Source of the DNA: Pedobacter cryoconitis
GTDB taxonomy: Bacteria > Bacteroidota > Bacteroidia > Sphingobacteriales > Sphingobacteriaceae
Reading direction: 5' to 3'
Assembly: GCF_001590605.1 (NCBI RefSeq)
Contig: NZ_CP014504.1
Location: 4,836,001 to 4,900,000, forward strand
Length of the DNA stretch: 64,000 nt
The position numbers and the translations under genes are program-made. Positions 35,327 through 44,384 of the stretch are shown one piece after another. The notes beneath the pieces were generated by a model. The model saw nothing but the letters and a program-made list of their open reading frames with translations. It was not told the origin of the DNA and made no database searches. Each line of letters opens with the position of its first letter. The stretch's first letter is position 1.

Positions 35327-36513
35327 TCATTTACAATAAAACATGGCTGAATAACCTGAATATACAAGATCAGGTCCATCCATCTCTGGCTGCGGGTGAT
35401 CTGACCAAAGCAGAGTTTAAAAATATTGAAAAAGCTTATCCGGTTGGGTTTTATTCCCCTAACGTCTTTGTAAGATCTGGGTTATTTCTTTTAACCTGTA
35501 TAATTGCCCTTTTTGGGGGCTGTTTACTAACGTATATCTGCTGGGATCTGGTGGTAACTTCCAATAGTGGGGCGTGGGTGCTTTTTTTAGGCCTGATCAG
35601 TTATATAGCGCTGGAAGTTGTGGTGAAGAACAAATATCATTTCAGGTCTGGCACTGATGATGCTTTAATCTGGATTTCGGGCGGCCTGTTTTGTGTTGCA
35701 TTTACCTGGCTGACATTTACGATGGACTGGGATTTTGACACATCCATGAGAACTGCAATCTCTATGGCAGCTTTTGCATTTTTTCTAAGCTTATTCCTCA
35801 CAGTAAGATTTGCAGACAGCCTGATGGCTTTATTTTGCTTTCTAACAGCATTAGTACTTGCGGTATTGTTAGCTATTGCACACCTTTCTTTTGGCAAGGC
35901 AATACTTCCATTTTTAGTCATGTTGCTTTCTGCTGTTGTTTATTATTTTTCCTGGTCTAAAAGCAACAGTCCAAAATTTGTCTATTACCAGCATTGCCTC
36001 CGTTTTGTGCAAACAGGCAGTTTACTTACTTTATATCTGGCGGGTAATTATTATGTAGTTCAGGAAATGGGCAATGCACTTTATGGCTATACGACCATTG
36101 GGCCATACCAAGTTCCTTATCCTGTCTTTTTCTGGCCATGGACTATCCTTGTTCCTTTTATTTATACTGCCCTGGGGCTTTATAAAAAGAATGTGATTTT
36201 ACTTCGTACAGGGCTTGTGCTGATTGCTATAGCTGCAGTTACTTTTAAAAACTATTATCATGTACTACCGATTGAGGGCACGCTTGTTTTAATCGGGCTG
36301 GTTACTCTCGGAGGTTCTTATTGGGTAATCAGGTATCTTAAGATCCCTAAAAAAGGCTTTACTTCTGAAGAGTTGATGGAAGATACTATTCCTGGTGGGG
36401 TTAATGTGGAATCACTGATTATTGCAACCACTCAACTGGATACGCCTTCAGGAACAGAGGGCCGCTTTGGTGGCGGAGATTTCGGCGGAGGGGGTTCTTC
36501 TTCTAATTTTTAA
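35323..36513 (+). CDS. Multi-pass membrane protein (DUF4401-like) with Gly-rich tail
   Basis: 396 aa with about ten hydrophobic segments; a cytoplasmic N-terminal head of about 50 residues and a C-terminal tail ending RFGGGDFGGGGSSSNF. That Gly-Ser tail recalls the end of TPM/DUF2207-type membrane proteins. Pairing DUF2157 with a DUF4401-type partner is common; function unknown. Coupled to the gene before it. Confidence 0.8.
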   Translation: MIIYNKTWLNNLNIQDQVHPSLAAGDLTKAEFKNIEKAYPVGFYSPNVFVRSGLFLLTCIIALFGGCLLTYICWDLVVTSNSGAWVLFLGLISYIALEVVVKNKYHFRSGTDDALIWISGGLFCVAFTWLTFTMDWDFDTSMRTAISMAAFAFFLSLFLTVRFADSLMALFCFLTALVLAVLLAIAHLSFGKAILPFLVMLLSAVVYYFSWSKSNSPKFVYYQHCLRFVQTGSLLTLYLAGNYYVVQEMGNALYGYTTIGPYQVPYPVFFWPWTILVPFIYTALGLYKKNVILLRTGLVLIAIAAVTFKNYYHVLPIEGTLVLIGLVTLGGSYWVIRYLKIPKKGFTSEELMEDTIPGGVNVESLIIATTQLDTPSGTEGRFGGGDFGGGGSSSNF

Positions 36514-36528
36514 GAAAGAATATTACAA

Positions 36529-36557
36529 TTGGTTAGCAATGTTCTTCTGTATCTTTG
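36529..36557 (+). promoter_or_regulatory. Promoter of the M16 peptidase gene
   Basis: TTG (36529-36531), 18-bp spacer, TATCTTTG (36550-36557, exact TAnnTTTG). The -7 box ends 6 nt before the ATG at 36564, so the mRNA would begin at or next to the start codon. Confidence 0.5.
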
Positions 36558-36563
36558 CATAGA

Positions 36564-37793
36564 ATGGAATATAATGTACACACACTGCCTAATGGCATTC
36601 GTCTTCTTCACGTACCCTCTGCATCAGCGATCTCTCACGCCTGTATCATTATAAATAGCGGTTCGCGCGATGAGACTGAAAGCCAGGCTGGACTTGCCCA
36701 TTTTATTGAGCATTTAATCTTTAAACGCACAGAAAAAAGAAATACAAACCAGATTCTGAACAGGTTGGAGAGTGTTGGGGCAGATTTAAATGCCTATACA
36801 ACGAAAGAATATACATGTATCCATGCTTCTTTTCTACATCCTTATCTGGACAGAACACTGGAACTGTTCAATGATATCGTGTTCCATTCTACCTTCCCGG
36901 AAGAGGAAATGGAAAAAGAGAAAGGAGTGATCTTAGATGAGATCGCATCGTACCTTGACCAGCCGGAAGAAGCTATCTATGATGATTTTGAGGATATCGT
37001 ATTCGCTGATCATCCGTTAGGAAGGAATATTCTGGGCACAACAGAAAGTGTGGAGAAGCTTTCTCAGCAGGACATTAAAGATTTTATTGCAGCTAATTAC
37101 CATACAGATAAAATTGTTGTTGCGGTATTGGGTGATTACTCTTTAGCTAAGGCTGTTAAAATCTTCACTAAATATTATGAGGAAATTGCAGCAAACCTGC
37201 ACCAGAACAATAGAAAAGCTCCGGCTCAATCACAAGTAATTACGCGTATCGATCAAAAACCGATTATGCAGGCGCATACCATGATCGGCTCGACAGCTTA
37301 TTCTTTGCATCATCCTTTTAAAACAGGCCTGTTGTTATTGAATAACCTGTTATGTGGTACTGGAATGAGTTCTATTCTGAATTTACAGATCAGAGAGAAA
37401 CATGGGATTGCTTACAGTATAGAATCGGGATATAGTCCTTTGAGTGATACGGGTATTTTTACTTTGTATTTCGGCACAGATAAGGAAAAAGTGAATAGGG
37501 CGCAATCCCTTATTTACAAAGAATTTAAAAAAATCAGAGAAAACCCTTTGACAGAAGTACAGCTGCAAAAGGCTAAAAATAAGTTTATAGGACAAATTGC
37601 ACTAGGAGAAGAAAATAGAATAGGGTTAATTGTCTCTATGGCCAAAAGCCTGATTGATTATGATAAAATAGATAGTCTGGAAACTGTTTTTCAAAAAATA
37701 CAAGCTGTAAATACGCAGGATATGGCGCAAATTGCAGACGAAATCCTCGATGAAAAAAACCTCAGTGTCTTAACCTTTTATCCATTAGCTTAA
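36564..37793 (+). CDS. M16-family zinc peptidase (processing-peptidase type)
   Basis: 409 aa from ATG 36564 (MEYNVHTLPNGIRL); the in-frame TTG at 36555 sits inside the -7 promoter box and is rejected. Inverted zinc motif HFIEH (about residues 47-51) with the downstream Glu in VILDEIASYLDQPEEAIYDD, and the R/Y pair region (GIAYSIESGYSPLSDTG) in the second half. Single-chain M16B-like; usually cytoplasmic or periplasmic. No signal peptide visible. Confidence 0.92.
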   Translation: MEYNVHTLPNGIRLLHVPSASAISHACIIINSGSRDETESQAGLAHFIEHLIFKRTEKRNTNQILNRLESVGADLNAYTTKEYTCIHASFLHPYLDRTLELFNDIVFHSTFPEEEMEKEKGVILDEIASYLDQPEEAIYDDFEDIVFADHPLGRNILGTTESVEKLSQQDIKDFIAANYHTDKIVVAVLGDYSLAKAVKIFTKYYEEIAANLHQNNRKAPAQSQVITRIDQKPIMQAHTMIGSTAYSLHHPFKTGLLLLNNLLCGTGMSSILNLQIREKHGIAYSIESGYSPLSDTGIFTLYFGTDKEKVNRAQSLIYKEFKKIRENPLTEVQLQKAKNKFIGQIALGEENRIGLIVSMAKSLIDYDKIDSLETVFQKIQAVNTQDMAQIADEILDEKNLSVLTFYPLA

Positions 37794-37800
37794 GAGCCAG

Positions 37801-37831
37801 TTTGAAACAGGCACTAATATTTGTACTTTTG
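37801..37831 (+). promoter_or_regulatory. Strong sigma-70-type promoter of def
   Basis: TTTG (37801-37804), 19-bp spacer, TACTTTTG (37824-37831): a perfect match to the Bacteroidota consensus TTTG-N19-TAnnTTTG. Predicted leader of about 80 nt before the def ATG at 37916. Confidence 0.65.
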
Positions 37832-37915
37832 TAATATACTTTGTTACTGCCAATAAGCAGTGGCAAGATAAATACATATTGTATGTATTTAAACAGGTCA
37901 AAAAAAATTATACAG

Positions 37916-38479
37916 ATGAAATTACCAATTATAGCTTATGGAGATCCGGTATTAAGGAAAGTATGCGAGAGCATAGATGAAAATTATCCGGATTTACAAA
38001 AACTAATCAGCAATATGTTCGACACTATGTATGCAGCAAGTGGTGTTGGTTTGGCTGCGCCACAGATCGGCCTGCCAATCAGACTGTTCATTGTGGATAC
38101 TGGTGAGGATGAAGATGGAAAACAAGGTTTCAAAAGGGTATTTATCAATGCTGTGATTTTGGAAGAAACAGGTGAACCCTGGGCTTTTACAGAAGGATGT
38201 CTGAGTATTCCTGAAATCAGAGAAGATGTATTGCGTAAGCCTAATATCAAGGTTCAGTATTACGACGAAAACTGGGAAATGCAGGAAGAGGATTTGTCAG
38301 GTATGGCAGCACGAGTTGTACAGCATGAATATGACCATATAGAAGGCAAGTTGTTTACCGATACTTTAAGTTTATTGCGTAAAACAATGCTGAAGTCTAA
38401 GCTGGATTCAATTTCAAGAGGAGATATTCATGCAGATTACAGAATGAAATTTCCAAAACAGCGCAATAAGAAACGCTAG
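37916..38479 (+). CDS. def: Peptide deformylase
   Basis: 187 aa from ATG 37916 (MKLPIIAYGDPVLRK); an in-frame TTG start 75 bp upstream would lie just past the promoter and adds non-conserved residues. All three PDF motifs: GVGLAAPQIGL, EGCLSIP and QHEYDHIEGKL. Removes N-terminal formyl groups from nascent proteins, metal-dependent. Overlaps the convergent gene by 4 bp. Confidence 0.96.
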   Translation: MKLPIIAYGDPVLRKVCESIDENYPDLQKLISNMFDTMYAASGVGLAAPQIGLPIRLFIVDTGEDEDGKQGFKRVFINAVILEETGEPWAFTEGCLSIPEIREDVLRKPNIKVQYYDENWEMQEEDLSGMAARVVQHEYDHIEGKLFTDTLSLLRKTMLKSKLDSISRGDIHADYRMKFPKQRNKKR

Positions 38480-39117
38480 TTATTGTTTTGCCTGCTTTTA
38501 TCTCCGCTAAAAATCTGCTGCATGAGTTTACCCCAGGCAAACGGATTTAACAATGGATTAGTTTGTACCATATTTTTATTCAGCGCTCTTTCCTGATCTA
38601 TACGGAAATTCGTTGAAGATATCTCTCCGGCATCCCTGGGGAGATATTGAATTTTTCCATTAATGGAATGTGAAGACATGTTTTTCCTTGCGATTTCCAT
38701 ATCATCATCAGCGACTTTCATTGCCAGAAAATCTTTTGTAAACTCTTCTACGGTAGCCCATGGATAAACGCGTACAGCAGGAAGGTAAACGATCTCTGAT
38801 TTCATTTTTACCATCGCTGTGTACTTTGAGTCTTTAATATCAAACGGGATAAGAACCACTTTGTCAGTATATCCGATTGCGTTGTAAATCAAAGTATCTC
38901 CCGGGTGGGCAACGAAAGAAAAATAGCCTTTATAGTTGGCAGCATAACGCTGGTCCTGGTTGGTTTTATTGGTTATAGTCACGTAAGGGACAACAAAGTT
39001 ACTGTCCCTGTCTGTTATAATACCAGAAAATTGGATCAATTTCTTCCCTGAAGGCGTTTGTTGTGCAAACAGCCCTGCAGTAAAAAAAATCAAAACGACC
39101 GTAAAGATGTATTTCAT
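38476..39117 (-). CDS. Exported carboxypeptidase-like regulatory-domain protein
   Basis: 213 aa. Signal peptide (LIFFTAGLFAQ), then a CarboxypepD_reg-like domain (FSGIITDRDSNFVVPYVTIT; GYFSFVAHPGDTLIYNAIGY, residues 28-110). The C-terminal half (VEEFTKDFLAMKVADDDMEI) is typical of a Bacteroidota family of unknown function. Related in type to the gene at 12155. Confidence 0.82.
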   Translation of the reverse strand: MKYIFTVVLIFFTAGLFAQQTPSGKKLIQFSGIITDRDSNFVVPYVTITNKTNQDQRYAANYKGYFSFVAHPGDTLIYNAIGYTDKVVLIPFDIKDSKYTAMVKMKSEIVYLPAVRVYPWATVEEFTKDFLAMKVADDDMEIARKNMSSHSINGKIQYLPRDAGEISSTNFRIDQERALNKNMVQTNPLLNPFAWGKLMQQIFSGDKSRQNNN

Positions 39118-39170
39118 CGTACAAAAATAACTGTAATTCTTACAGTGACTAGTTAAATTTTGTTAAATGG

Positions 39171-39416
39171 CTAAACTGATTCAGTCAGGTTAATAGCTTC
39201 AACCGCAGTAATTTGTGGTACCGCTTTCATAATAGCCTGCTCAATCCCTGCTTTCATGGTCATAAAACTCATTTTGCAAGATCCGCAGTTCCCCAATAAC
39301 TTCAATTTAACGACATTGTCCGGCGTAATTTCTTCTATCGCAACATCACCCCCATCAGCCTTAAGATAAGGACGGATAGTTTCTAATGCTTGTTCTACTT
39401 GTTCTCTTAATTCCAT
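39171..39416 (-). CDS. NifU-domain iron-sulfur scaffold protein
   Basis: 81 aa. NifU C-terminal domain: IRPYLKADGGDVAIEEI and the cluster-binding CGSCKMS (about residues 43-49, CxxC). Carries a [4Fe-4S] cluster for transfer. Lies 32 bp after the Mrp ATPase gene, a natural partnership in iron-sulfur assembly. Confidence 0.93.
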   Translation of the reverse strand: MELREQVEQALETIRPYLKADGGDVAIEEITPDNVVKLKLLGNCGSCKMSFMTMKAGIEQAIMKAVPQITAVEAINLTESV

Positions 39417-39448
39417 GATATATTTTAAAATATAAATTTACTAATTTT

Positions 39449-40525
39449 TTAGCAATCTGACCGCAACGCATTATTAATTGCAATCTGCTGTGCAATCTTT
39501 CCTGCCATTTCTGAAAATGCAATTGATGTCTGGCTCGCTTTATCCATTGCAATAGGCGTACCACTATCTCCACCTTCCGTAATCCCCTGAACAAGAGGTA
39601 TTTCTCCCAGGAAAGGTACATCAAAAGAAGCTGCCAAAGCTTTTCCACCGTCTTTTCCAAAAATATAGTACTTGTTTTCAGGCAGTTCCTCAGGCGTAAA
39701 ATAAGCCATATTCTCAATTACTCCTAATACCGGAATATTAATACCTGGCATTCTGAACATCGCAAGGCCTTTTCTGGTGTCTGCCAAAGCCACTTGCTGT
39801 GGTGTTGTCACAATTACTGCACCCGCAATCGGGAAACTTTGGGTAATAGTGATGTGAATATCCCCGGTTCCAGGAGGAAGATCTACAATCAGGTAATCCA
39901 GTTCACCCCAATCAGCATCATTGAACAATTGTTTAATTGCATTAGATGCCATTGGCCCACGCCATGGTACGGGCTGATCAGGATCTGCAAAAAAGCCAAG
40001 TGACAATAACTTGATACCATATTTTTCAATTGGCAGAATCAGCGTTTTTCCTTCTGCGGTTTCCCTTGCGCTTGGTTTGGCACCCAAAAGACCGAACATA
40101 GTTGGGACAGAAGGACCGTAAATATCTGCATCAATTAAACCAACTTTAGCCCCATCGGCTGCCAGCGTAACAGCAAGATTACTCGCCACAGTTGATTTTC
40201 CTACCCCACCTTTACCAGAAGAGACCAAAATTATATTTTTGATGTCTTTTAGCTGAGTAGTATCATTTGGTTTGGTTACTCTTGAGGTAATTTTAATATT
40301 TATTTCTGCCTCTTTGTCAACAAAATGTTTGATGGCGTTGAAGCAGGCATTTTTAAGCATATCCTTCATTGGACAAGCTGGAGTGGTTAGTTCTAAGGTG
40401 AAACTAATTTTTTTATCTTCGATGCTCAGCTCTTTAATCATGTTTAATGTAACCAGATCTTTTTTAAGATCAGGGTCTTCTACATTTCTTAAAGCAGCTA
40501 AAACTTGTTCGTTGCTAATATTCAT
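39449..40525 (-). CDS. Mrp/NBP35-family iron-sulfur carrier ATPase
   Basis: 358 aa. N-terminal MIP18-like domain (residues 1-80, NVEDPDLKKDLVTLNMIKEL), deviant Walker A SSGKGGVGKSTVASNLA (about residue 106), GLIDADIYGPSVPTMFG and DLPPGTGD. C-terminal CxxC is not obvious. Also called ApbC. Transfers Fe-S clusters in the cytoplasm with the adjacent NifU protein. Divergent from the GT51 gene. Confidence 0.94.
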   Translation of the reverse strand: MNISNEQVLAALRNVEDPDLKKDLVTLNMIKELSIEDKKISFTLELTTPACPMKDMLKNACFNAIKHFVDKEAEINIKITSRVTKPNDTTQLKDIKNIILVSSGKGGVGKSTVASNLAVTLAADGAKVGLIDADIYGPSVPTMFGLLGAKPSARETAEGKTLILPIEKYGIKLLSLGFFADPDQPVPWRGPMASNAIKQLFNDADWGELDYLIVDLPPGTGDIHITITQSFPIAGAVIVTTPQQVALADTRKGLAMFRMPGINIPVLGVIENMAYFTPEELPENKYYIFGKDGGKALAASFDVPFLGEIPLVQGITEGGDSGTPIAMDKASQTSIAFSEMAGKIAQQIAINNALRSDC

Positions 40526-40643
40526 TGCCCAAAATTAACAAAAGGACGTTACAATTAATTGATTTTAGGCTTTTTAAGTGTAATTTTAACACGAAATAAA
40601 CATTTGCATTTAACGTTAAGCAATTAAACATCTATTTTACAGC

Positions 40644-42791
40644 ATGCGTCTTCCAAAAATAAACATCCCTAAAAAATACATCAAAGCAGGTGCATGGATT
40701 CTAGGGGTATTTCTTGTATTAATTGCCATCCTTGGTTCTATTGCTTATAGCAAAAGAGAAGCTTTATTGAAACAAATGATAGCTAAGGCTATCAAAAAGG
40801 CAGATACTGATTATGGGCTGGCCATAACAATTGAGACTGCCGGCTTTAAAGGATTGAGCACTGTACAGATGAAAAACATCTCTGTGGTTCCTAAAGACCG
40901 CGATACTTTATCTACTGTTGCTGACCTTACTATTGGCGTAAAGCTATTCCCTTTGCTGTTCGGAGACGTTAAACTTGCTGAGGTTGCCTTAAATACTGGT
41001 AAAGTCAGTATCGTATTGAAAGATAGCCTGACTAACCTTGATTTTATTCTGAAAAGAAAAAAGAAAGATAAAAAAGACAATAAAGCAAAAATAGACCTGA
41101 GTGAAATTGCGCATGATATCCTTAACCAGGTACTGAATAAAATCCCGGATGATATGGAGATGAAGAACCTGGTTTTTACATTAAATGACAATGACACTGC
41201 AAAATTAAGTTTCCTCACTACAACGGCGACAATTGACGGGGGGGATTTGAAATCTACCATTTTAGTCAATAACAATGAGGCTACCTGGCATATTGATGGT
41301 AAGCTGAAACCGGGTAAAAAACAAATGGATGTGCTGTTCTTTGCCGATGGGAAGAAAGTTGAATTGCCTTACCTCGAAAACAAGCTGCATGCTAAACTAA
41401 GCTTTGATACCGTGAGAACTGAAATGAGAAGCGCTGAATATAGTGGTGACAATTTCAAGATTTCTGGTTCCTGGTCAGTCAAGAACTTATTAATCAACCA
41501 TGCAAAGATCGCTTCTAATGACATTATAGTTAAGAACGCTAAAATTGACGCTGACATGCTGATCGGGCCAAATTTCGTGGCGCTGGATAGTACATCAACA
41601 GTATTCCTTAAAGACGCAGCAATTCATCCTTACCTGAAATATACACTTTCACCAAATAAAATTTATGAAGTAAAACTTCATGCAGATGAGCAGGACGCCC
41701 AGGCTGTCCTAAATGCTTTTCCAGAAGGTTTATTTGAATCATTGGATGGGTTACAGGTTAAAGGAAAGATTAAATACGATCTTAATTTTTACCTCGACAG
41801 CAGTACACCTGACAGCTTAAAATTCAATTCTACGCTAACGCCGTATAATTTCAAAATAGTGAAATGGGGTAAGTTAAACCTGCAAAAGATCAATGAGACT
41901 TTTGTATATACGCCGTATGAGTATGGAAAACCAATGCGCGATATTACAATCGGGCCATCTAACCCTAATTATACACCGCTTTCTGAAATCTCCAGTAATT
42001 TCAAAAATGCGCTGCTGACTTCTGAAGATCCTTCTTTTTATACTCATAAAGGTTTTGTGGAAGAGTCCATCCGTAAATCGTTCGTGATTAATTTCAAAGA
42101 GAAGAAGTTTGTGAGAGGAGGAAGTACAATTTCAATGCAGCTGGTGAAGAATGTATTCTTAAGCAGACAAAAAACGCTTGCACGTAAGGCAGAAGAAATC
42201 CTGATTGTCTGGTTAATAGAGAATAACCGCCTGATTAGCAAGCAGAGAATGCTTGAAGTGTATTTCAACATTATTGAGATGGGTAAAAATATCTATGGAA
42301 TAGGTGAGGCATCACGACAGTATTTTGGAAAAAGCCCTTCACAATTGAGTATCGGTGAGGGTATATTCCTTGCTAATATCGTTCCCCGCCCTAAAATAGC
42401 GATGTTCAAGTTCCGCGGTGATGGTGGATTGAAAGACTATATGTTGCCTTATTTCAGATATATGGGCAGGATCATGGCTAAACGTGGCTTAACACCTGCT
42501 GATACCAGTGGTTATGGTTTTTACAATGTAAGATTAAGAGAGGGTTTGCGCCGTTATCTACTGCCTGATTCGGCAAAAGTGGATACTGCTGCCTTTGATA
42601 CAGATACTGATGCTCCTGTTAAAATGCAGGATGAATCAAAAAATATTTTTGACAGGTTATTTGGCAGGTCTAAAAAAGAGAAGGATACGACAAGCAAACA
42701 ATTAACAGTACAGGATACAGTAAAAAAAACAAGAAAAGAATTGCGAAGGGAACGACGGGAAAAACGCCGTCTGGAAAAAGAAGCCAATTAA
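40644..42791 (+). CDS. AsmA-like / GT51 peptidoglycan glycosyltransferase fusion
   Basis: 715 aa. One N-terminal membrane segment (residues 15-35), then about 400 residues of AsmA-type beta-repeat sequence (IETAGFKGLSTVQMKNISVV; ALNTGKVSIVLKDSLTNLDF), then a GT51 domain from about residue 440 with EDPSFYTHKGF, RGGSTISMQLVKNVF, RKAEEI and LEVYFNIIEMGKNIYGIGEA, and a basic coiled tail (RRERREKRRLEKEAN). No transpeptidase domain. So a monofunctional glycan-strand polymerase, periplasmic and anchored, with an unusual AsmA-like spacer. ATG at 40644. Confidence 0.88.
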   Translation: MRLPKINIPKKYIKAGAWILGVFLVLIAILGSIAYSKREALLKQMIAKAIKKADTDYGLAITIETAGFKGLSTVQMKNISVVPKDRDTLSTVADLTIGVKLFPLLFGDVKLAEVALNTGKVSIVLKDSLTNLDFILKRKKKDKKDNKAKIDLSEIAHDILNQVLNKIPDDMEMKNLVFTLNDNDTAKLSFLTTTATIDGGDLKSTILVNNNEATWHIDGKLKPGKKQMDVLFFADGKKVELPYLENKLHAKLSFDTVRTEMRSAEYSGDNFKISGSWSVKNLLINHAKIASNDIIVKNAKIDADMLIGPNFVALDSTSTVFLKDAAIHPYLKYTLSPNKIYEVKLHADEQDAQAVLNAFPEGLFESLDGLQVKGKIKYDLNFYLDSSTPDSLKFNSTLTPYNFKIVKWGKLNLQKINETFVYTPYEYGKPMRDITIGPSNPNYTPLSEISSNFKNALLTSEDPSFYTHKGFVEESIRKSFVINFKEKKFVRGGSTISMQLVKNVFLSRQKTLARKAEEILIVWLIENNRLISKQRMLEVYFNIIEMGKNIYGIGEASRQYFGKSPSQLSIGEGIFLANIVPRPKIAMFKFRGDGGLKDYMLPYFRYMGRIMAKRGLTPADTSGYGFYNVRLREGLRRYLLPDSAKVDTAAFDTDTDAPVKMQDESKNIFDRLFGRSKKEKDTTSKQLTVQDTVKKTRKELRRERREKRRLEKEAN

Positions 42792-42806
42792 CTTCGCCAT
42801 AAAGAA

Positions 42807-43352
42807 ATGATGAATACGATAGAAGTTGGAGACAGAAAGTTCGGAATATCGATCACGAACGAACGCATTAATGAGCGTACAAAAGAAATTGCAGCGCAAA
42901 TTAATGCTGAGTATAAAGATAAACGCCCTCTTTTTATTGGCGTGTTGAATGGTTGCTTTTTATTTATGGCTGATTTGCTTAAGGAAACTGTAATTCCTTG
43001 TGAGGTAGCTTTTATGAAGGTTTCAAGCTATAAAGGCGGACTAACCAGCACTGGAGAATTGAAAGAGATATTTGGTTTGCCAGAGAATCTCCAGGACCGT
43101 CACCTGGTTATAGTAGAGGATATTGTTGATACAGGTTTGACGCTAAAATATATATTAGAAAAGGTTTATCTGCAGCAGCCGGCGTCAGTACGTGTTTGCA
43201 GTTTACTCTTCAAGCCAGAAGCAATTCTTTCACCTATTAAAGAGCTTGAGTATGTTGGCTTTGAAATCCCGAACGAATTTGTAGTAGGCTATGGCCTGGA
43301 TTATGATGAATTAGGCCGGAATCTTAAACATATTTACCGTACAATTTCCTGA
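42807..43352 (+). CDS. hpt: Hypoxanthine phosphoribosyltransferase
   Basis: 181 aa. PRPP loop VIVEDIVDTGLTLKYI (about residue 97), flexible-loop SSYKGGLTSTGE and C-terminal FVVGYGLDYDELGRNL, all typical of bacterial HPRT. Salvages hypoxanthine or guanine to IMP or GMP. Starts 15 bp after the GT51 gene; ATG at 42810 is an alternative start that would shorten it by one residue. Confidence 0.95.
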   Translation: MMNTIEVGDRKFGISITNERINERTKEIAAQINAEYKDKRPLFIGVLNGCFLFMADLLKETVIPCEVAFMKVSSYKGGLTSTGELKEIFGLPENLQDRHLVIVEDIVDTGLTLKYILEKVYLQQPASVRVCSLLFKPEAILSPIKELEYVGFEIPNEFVVGYGLDYDELGRNLKHIYRTIS

Positions 43353-43418
43353 TCGTGATTCTTTAGCCTGATTCCCGTAAATTTTTCACAATTTTGCATC
43401 AAACATATTTATACTTAA

Positions 43419-44078
43419 ATGACAATACATAAAGAAGGTTATACAACCATCGCACTCTCTCTCCTTTTTATTTTCGTCCTTAATGCCATTATTGACTATA
43501 GATTCGCTGATGTCACCTGGCTAAGATGGGCAGTGTATATTGCTTCATTTGCGTTATTCATTACTGTTCTCCAATTTTTCAGAAATCCATCCAGACCATT
43601 CGTCACTGGAGGAAACCTGATCATCTGCCCGGCTGACGGGAAGGTTGTCGTAATTGAAGAAACTCAGGAAAATGAATATTTCAAAGACAAAAGATTACAG
43701 GTTTCTATTTTTATGTCCCCTGTAAACGTTCATATCAACAGAAATCCAATTGCCGGTGTAGTTAAGTTTTTCAAATATCATCCCGGAAAATATCTTGCAG
43801 CATGGAATCCAAAATCCTCTACTGAAAATGAGCGTACAACAGTTGTTGTAGAACACGCAAACGGAACACCGGTATTATTCAGACAGATTGCAGGAGCGCT
43901 TGCCAGAAGGATTGTATGGTATGTTAAAGAAGGTGATGTAGTGGAACAAAGTAAAGAATTTGGCTTTATTAAGTTCGGCTCCAGAGTAGATATATTTCTT
44001 CCTGTTGGGACAAAAGTTAACCTGGAACTGAACCAGGTAGTTAAAGGCGGTATTACTGTCCTTGGCGAACTCGCTTAG
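43419..44078 (+). CDS. psd: Phosphatidylserine decarboxylase proenzyme (short type)
   Basis: 219 aa. Two N-terminal hydrophobic segments, FRNPSRPF, the MSPVNVHINRNP motif and the self-cleavage/pyruvoyl site FGSRVDIFLP (Ser at about residue 192), near the C-terminus as in the short, archaeal-type family. Makes phosphatidylethanolamine at the membrane. Followed at once by a 56-bp palindromic terminator. Confidence 0.94.
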   Translation: MTIHKEGYTTIALSLLFIFVLNAIIDYRFADVTWLRWAVYIASFALFITVLQFFRNPSRPFVTGGNLIICPADGKVVVIEETQENEYFKDKRLQVSIFMSPVNVHINRNPIAGVVKFFKYHPGKYLAAWNPKSSTENERTTVVVEHANGTPVLFRQIAGALARRIVWYVKEGDVVEQSKEFGFIKFGSRVDIFLPVGTKVNLELNQVVKGGITVLGELA

Positions 44079-44100
44079 TTTCCTGAAGGGAATATTCAAT

Positions 44101-44156
44101 AAAAACAGAGCGGGCCATTATGGATGTATACATCCATAATGGCCCGCTCTGTTTTT
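44101..44156. terminator. 56-bp perfect palindrome, terminator of psd
   Basis: The 28 bases 44101-44128 are the exact inverse complement of 44129-44156, with no spacer. The right arm ends in CTCTGTTTTT plus two further T bases, so it can end transcription on the plus strand and, because it is symmetrical, also on the minus strand. Begins 22 bp after the psd stop. Confidence 0.85.
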
Positions 44157-44298
44157 TTATACTATTTTTTGCTGCTTTAAAAATGAAATCGCCCAGGATT
44201 CCCTTTGAAAATTTACCCGTTAAACTTCCCATAATAAATAATTGCTTTTCCACCAATGTAAGCTATTCGCGTTAAAGATTATCCTGATGCGTAAAAAA

Positions 44299-44328
44299 TG
44301 TCCGTAATTGTCCGCAGTTGTCCGTGCG
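44299..44328. repeat. Three 10-bp TGTCCG repeats
   Basis: TGTCCGTAAT, TGTCCGCAGT and TGTCCGTGCG stand in tandem at 44299, 44309 and 44319. The head TGTCCG is constant, the last four bases vary. Non-coding; next to the palindrome at 44385. Confidence 0.75.
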
Positions 44329-44384
44329 TTAGTCCAATGGAAAATTATAATTTCATTAATCTTCAACTAGTTATGGTTTGGTTG

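Noticed and set aside
37841..37915. N-terminal extension of def from TTG
   Set aside because: It lies a few bases after the predicted transcription start and is not part of the deformylase fold.
44053..44256. 67-codon minus-strand frame starting MVEKQLFIMGSLTGKF
   Set aside because: It runs through the 56-bp palindrome and into psd; its start faintly resembles a small Bacteroidota family but there is no other support.
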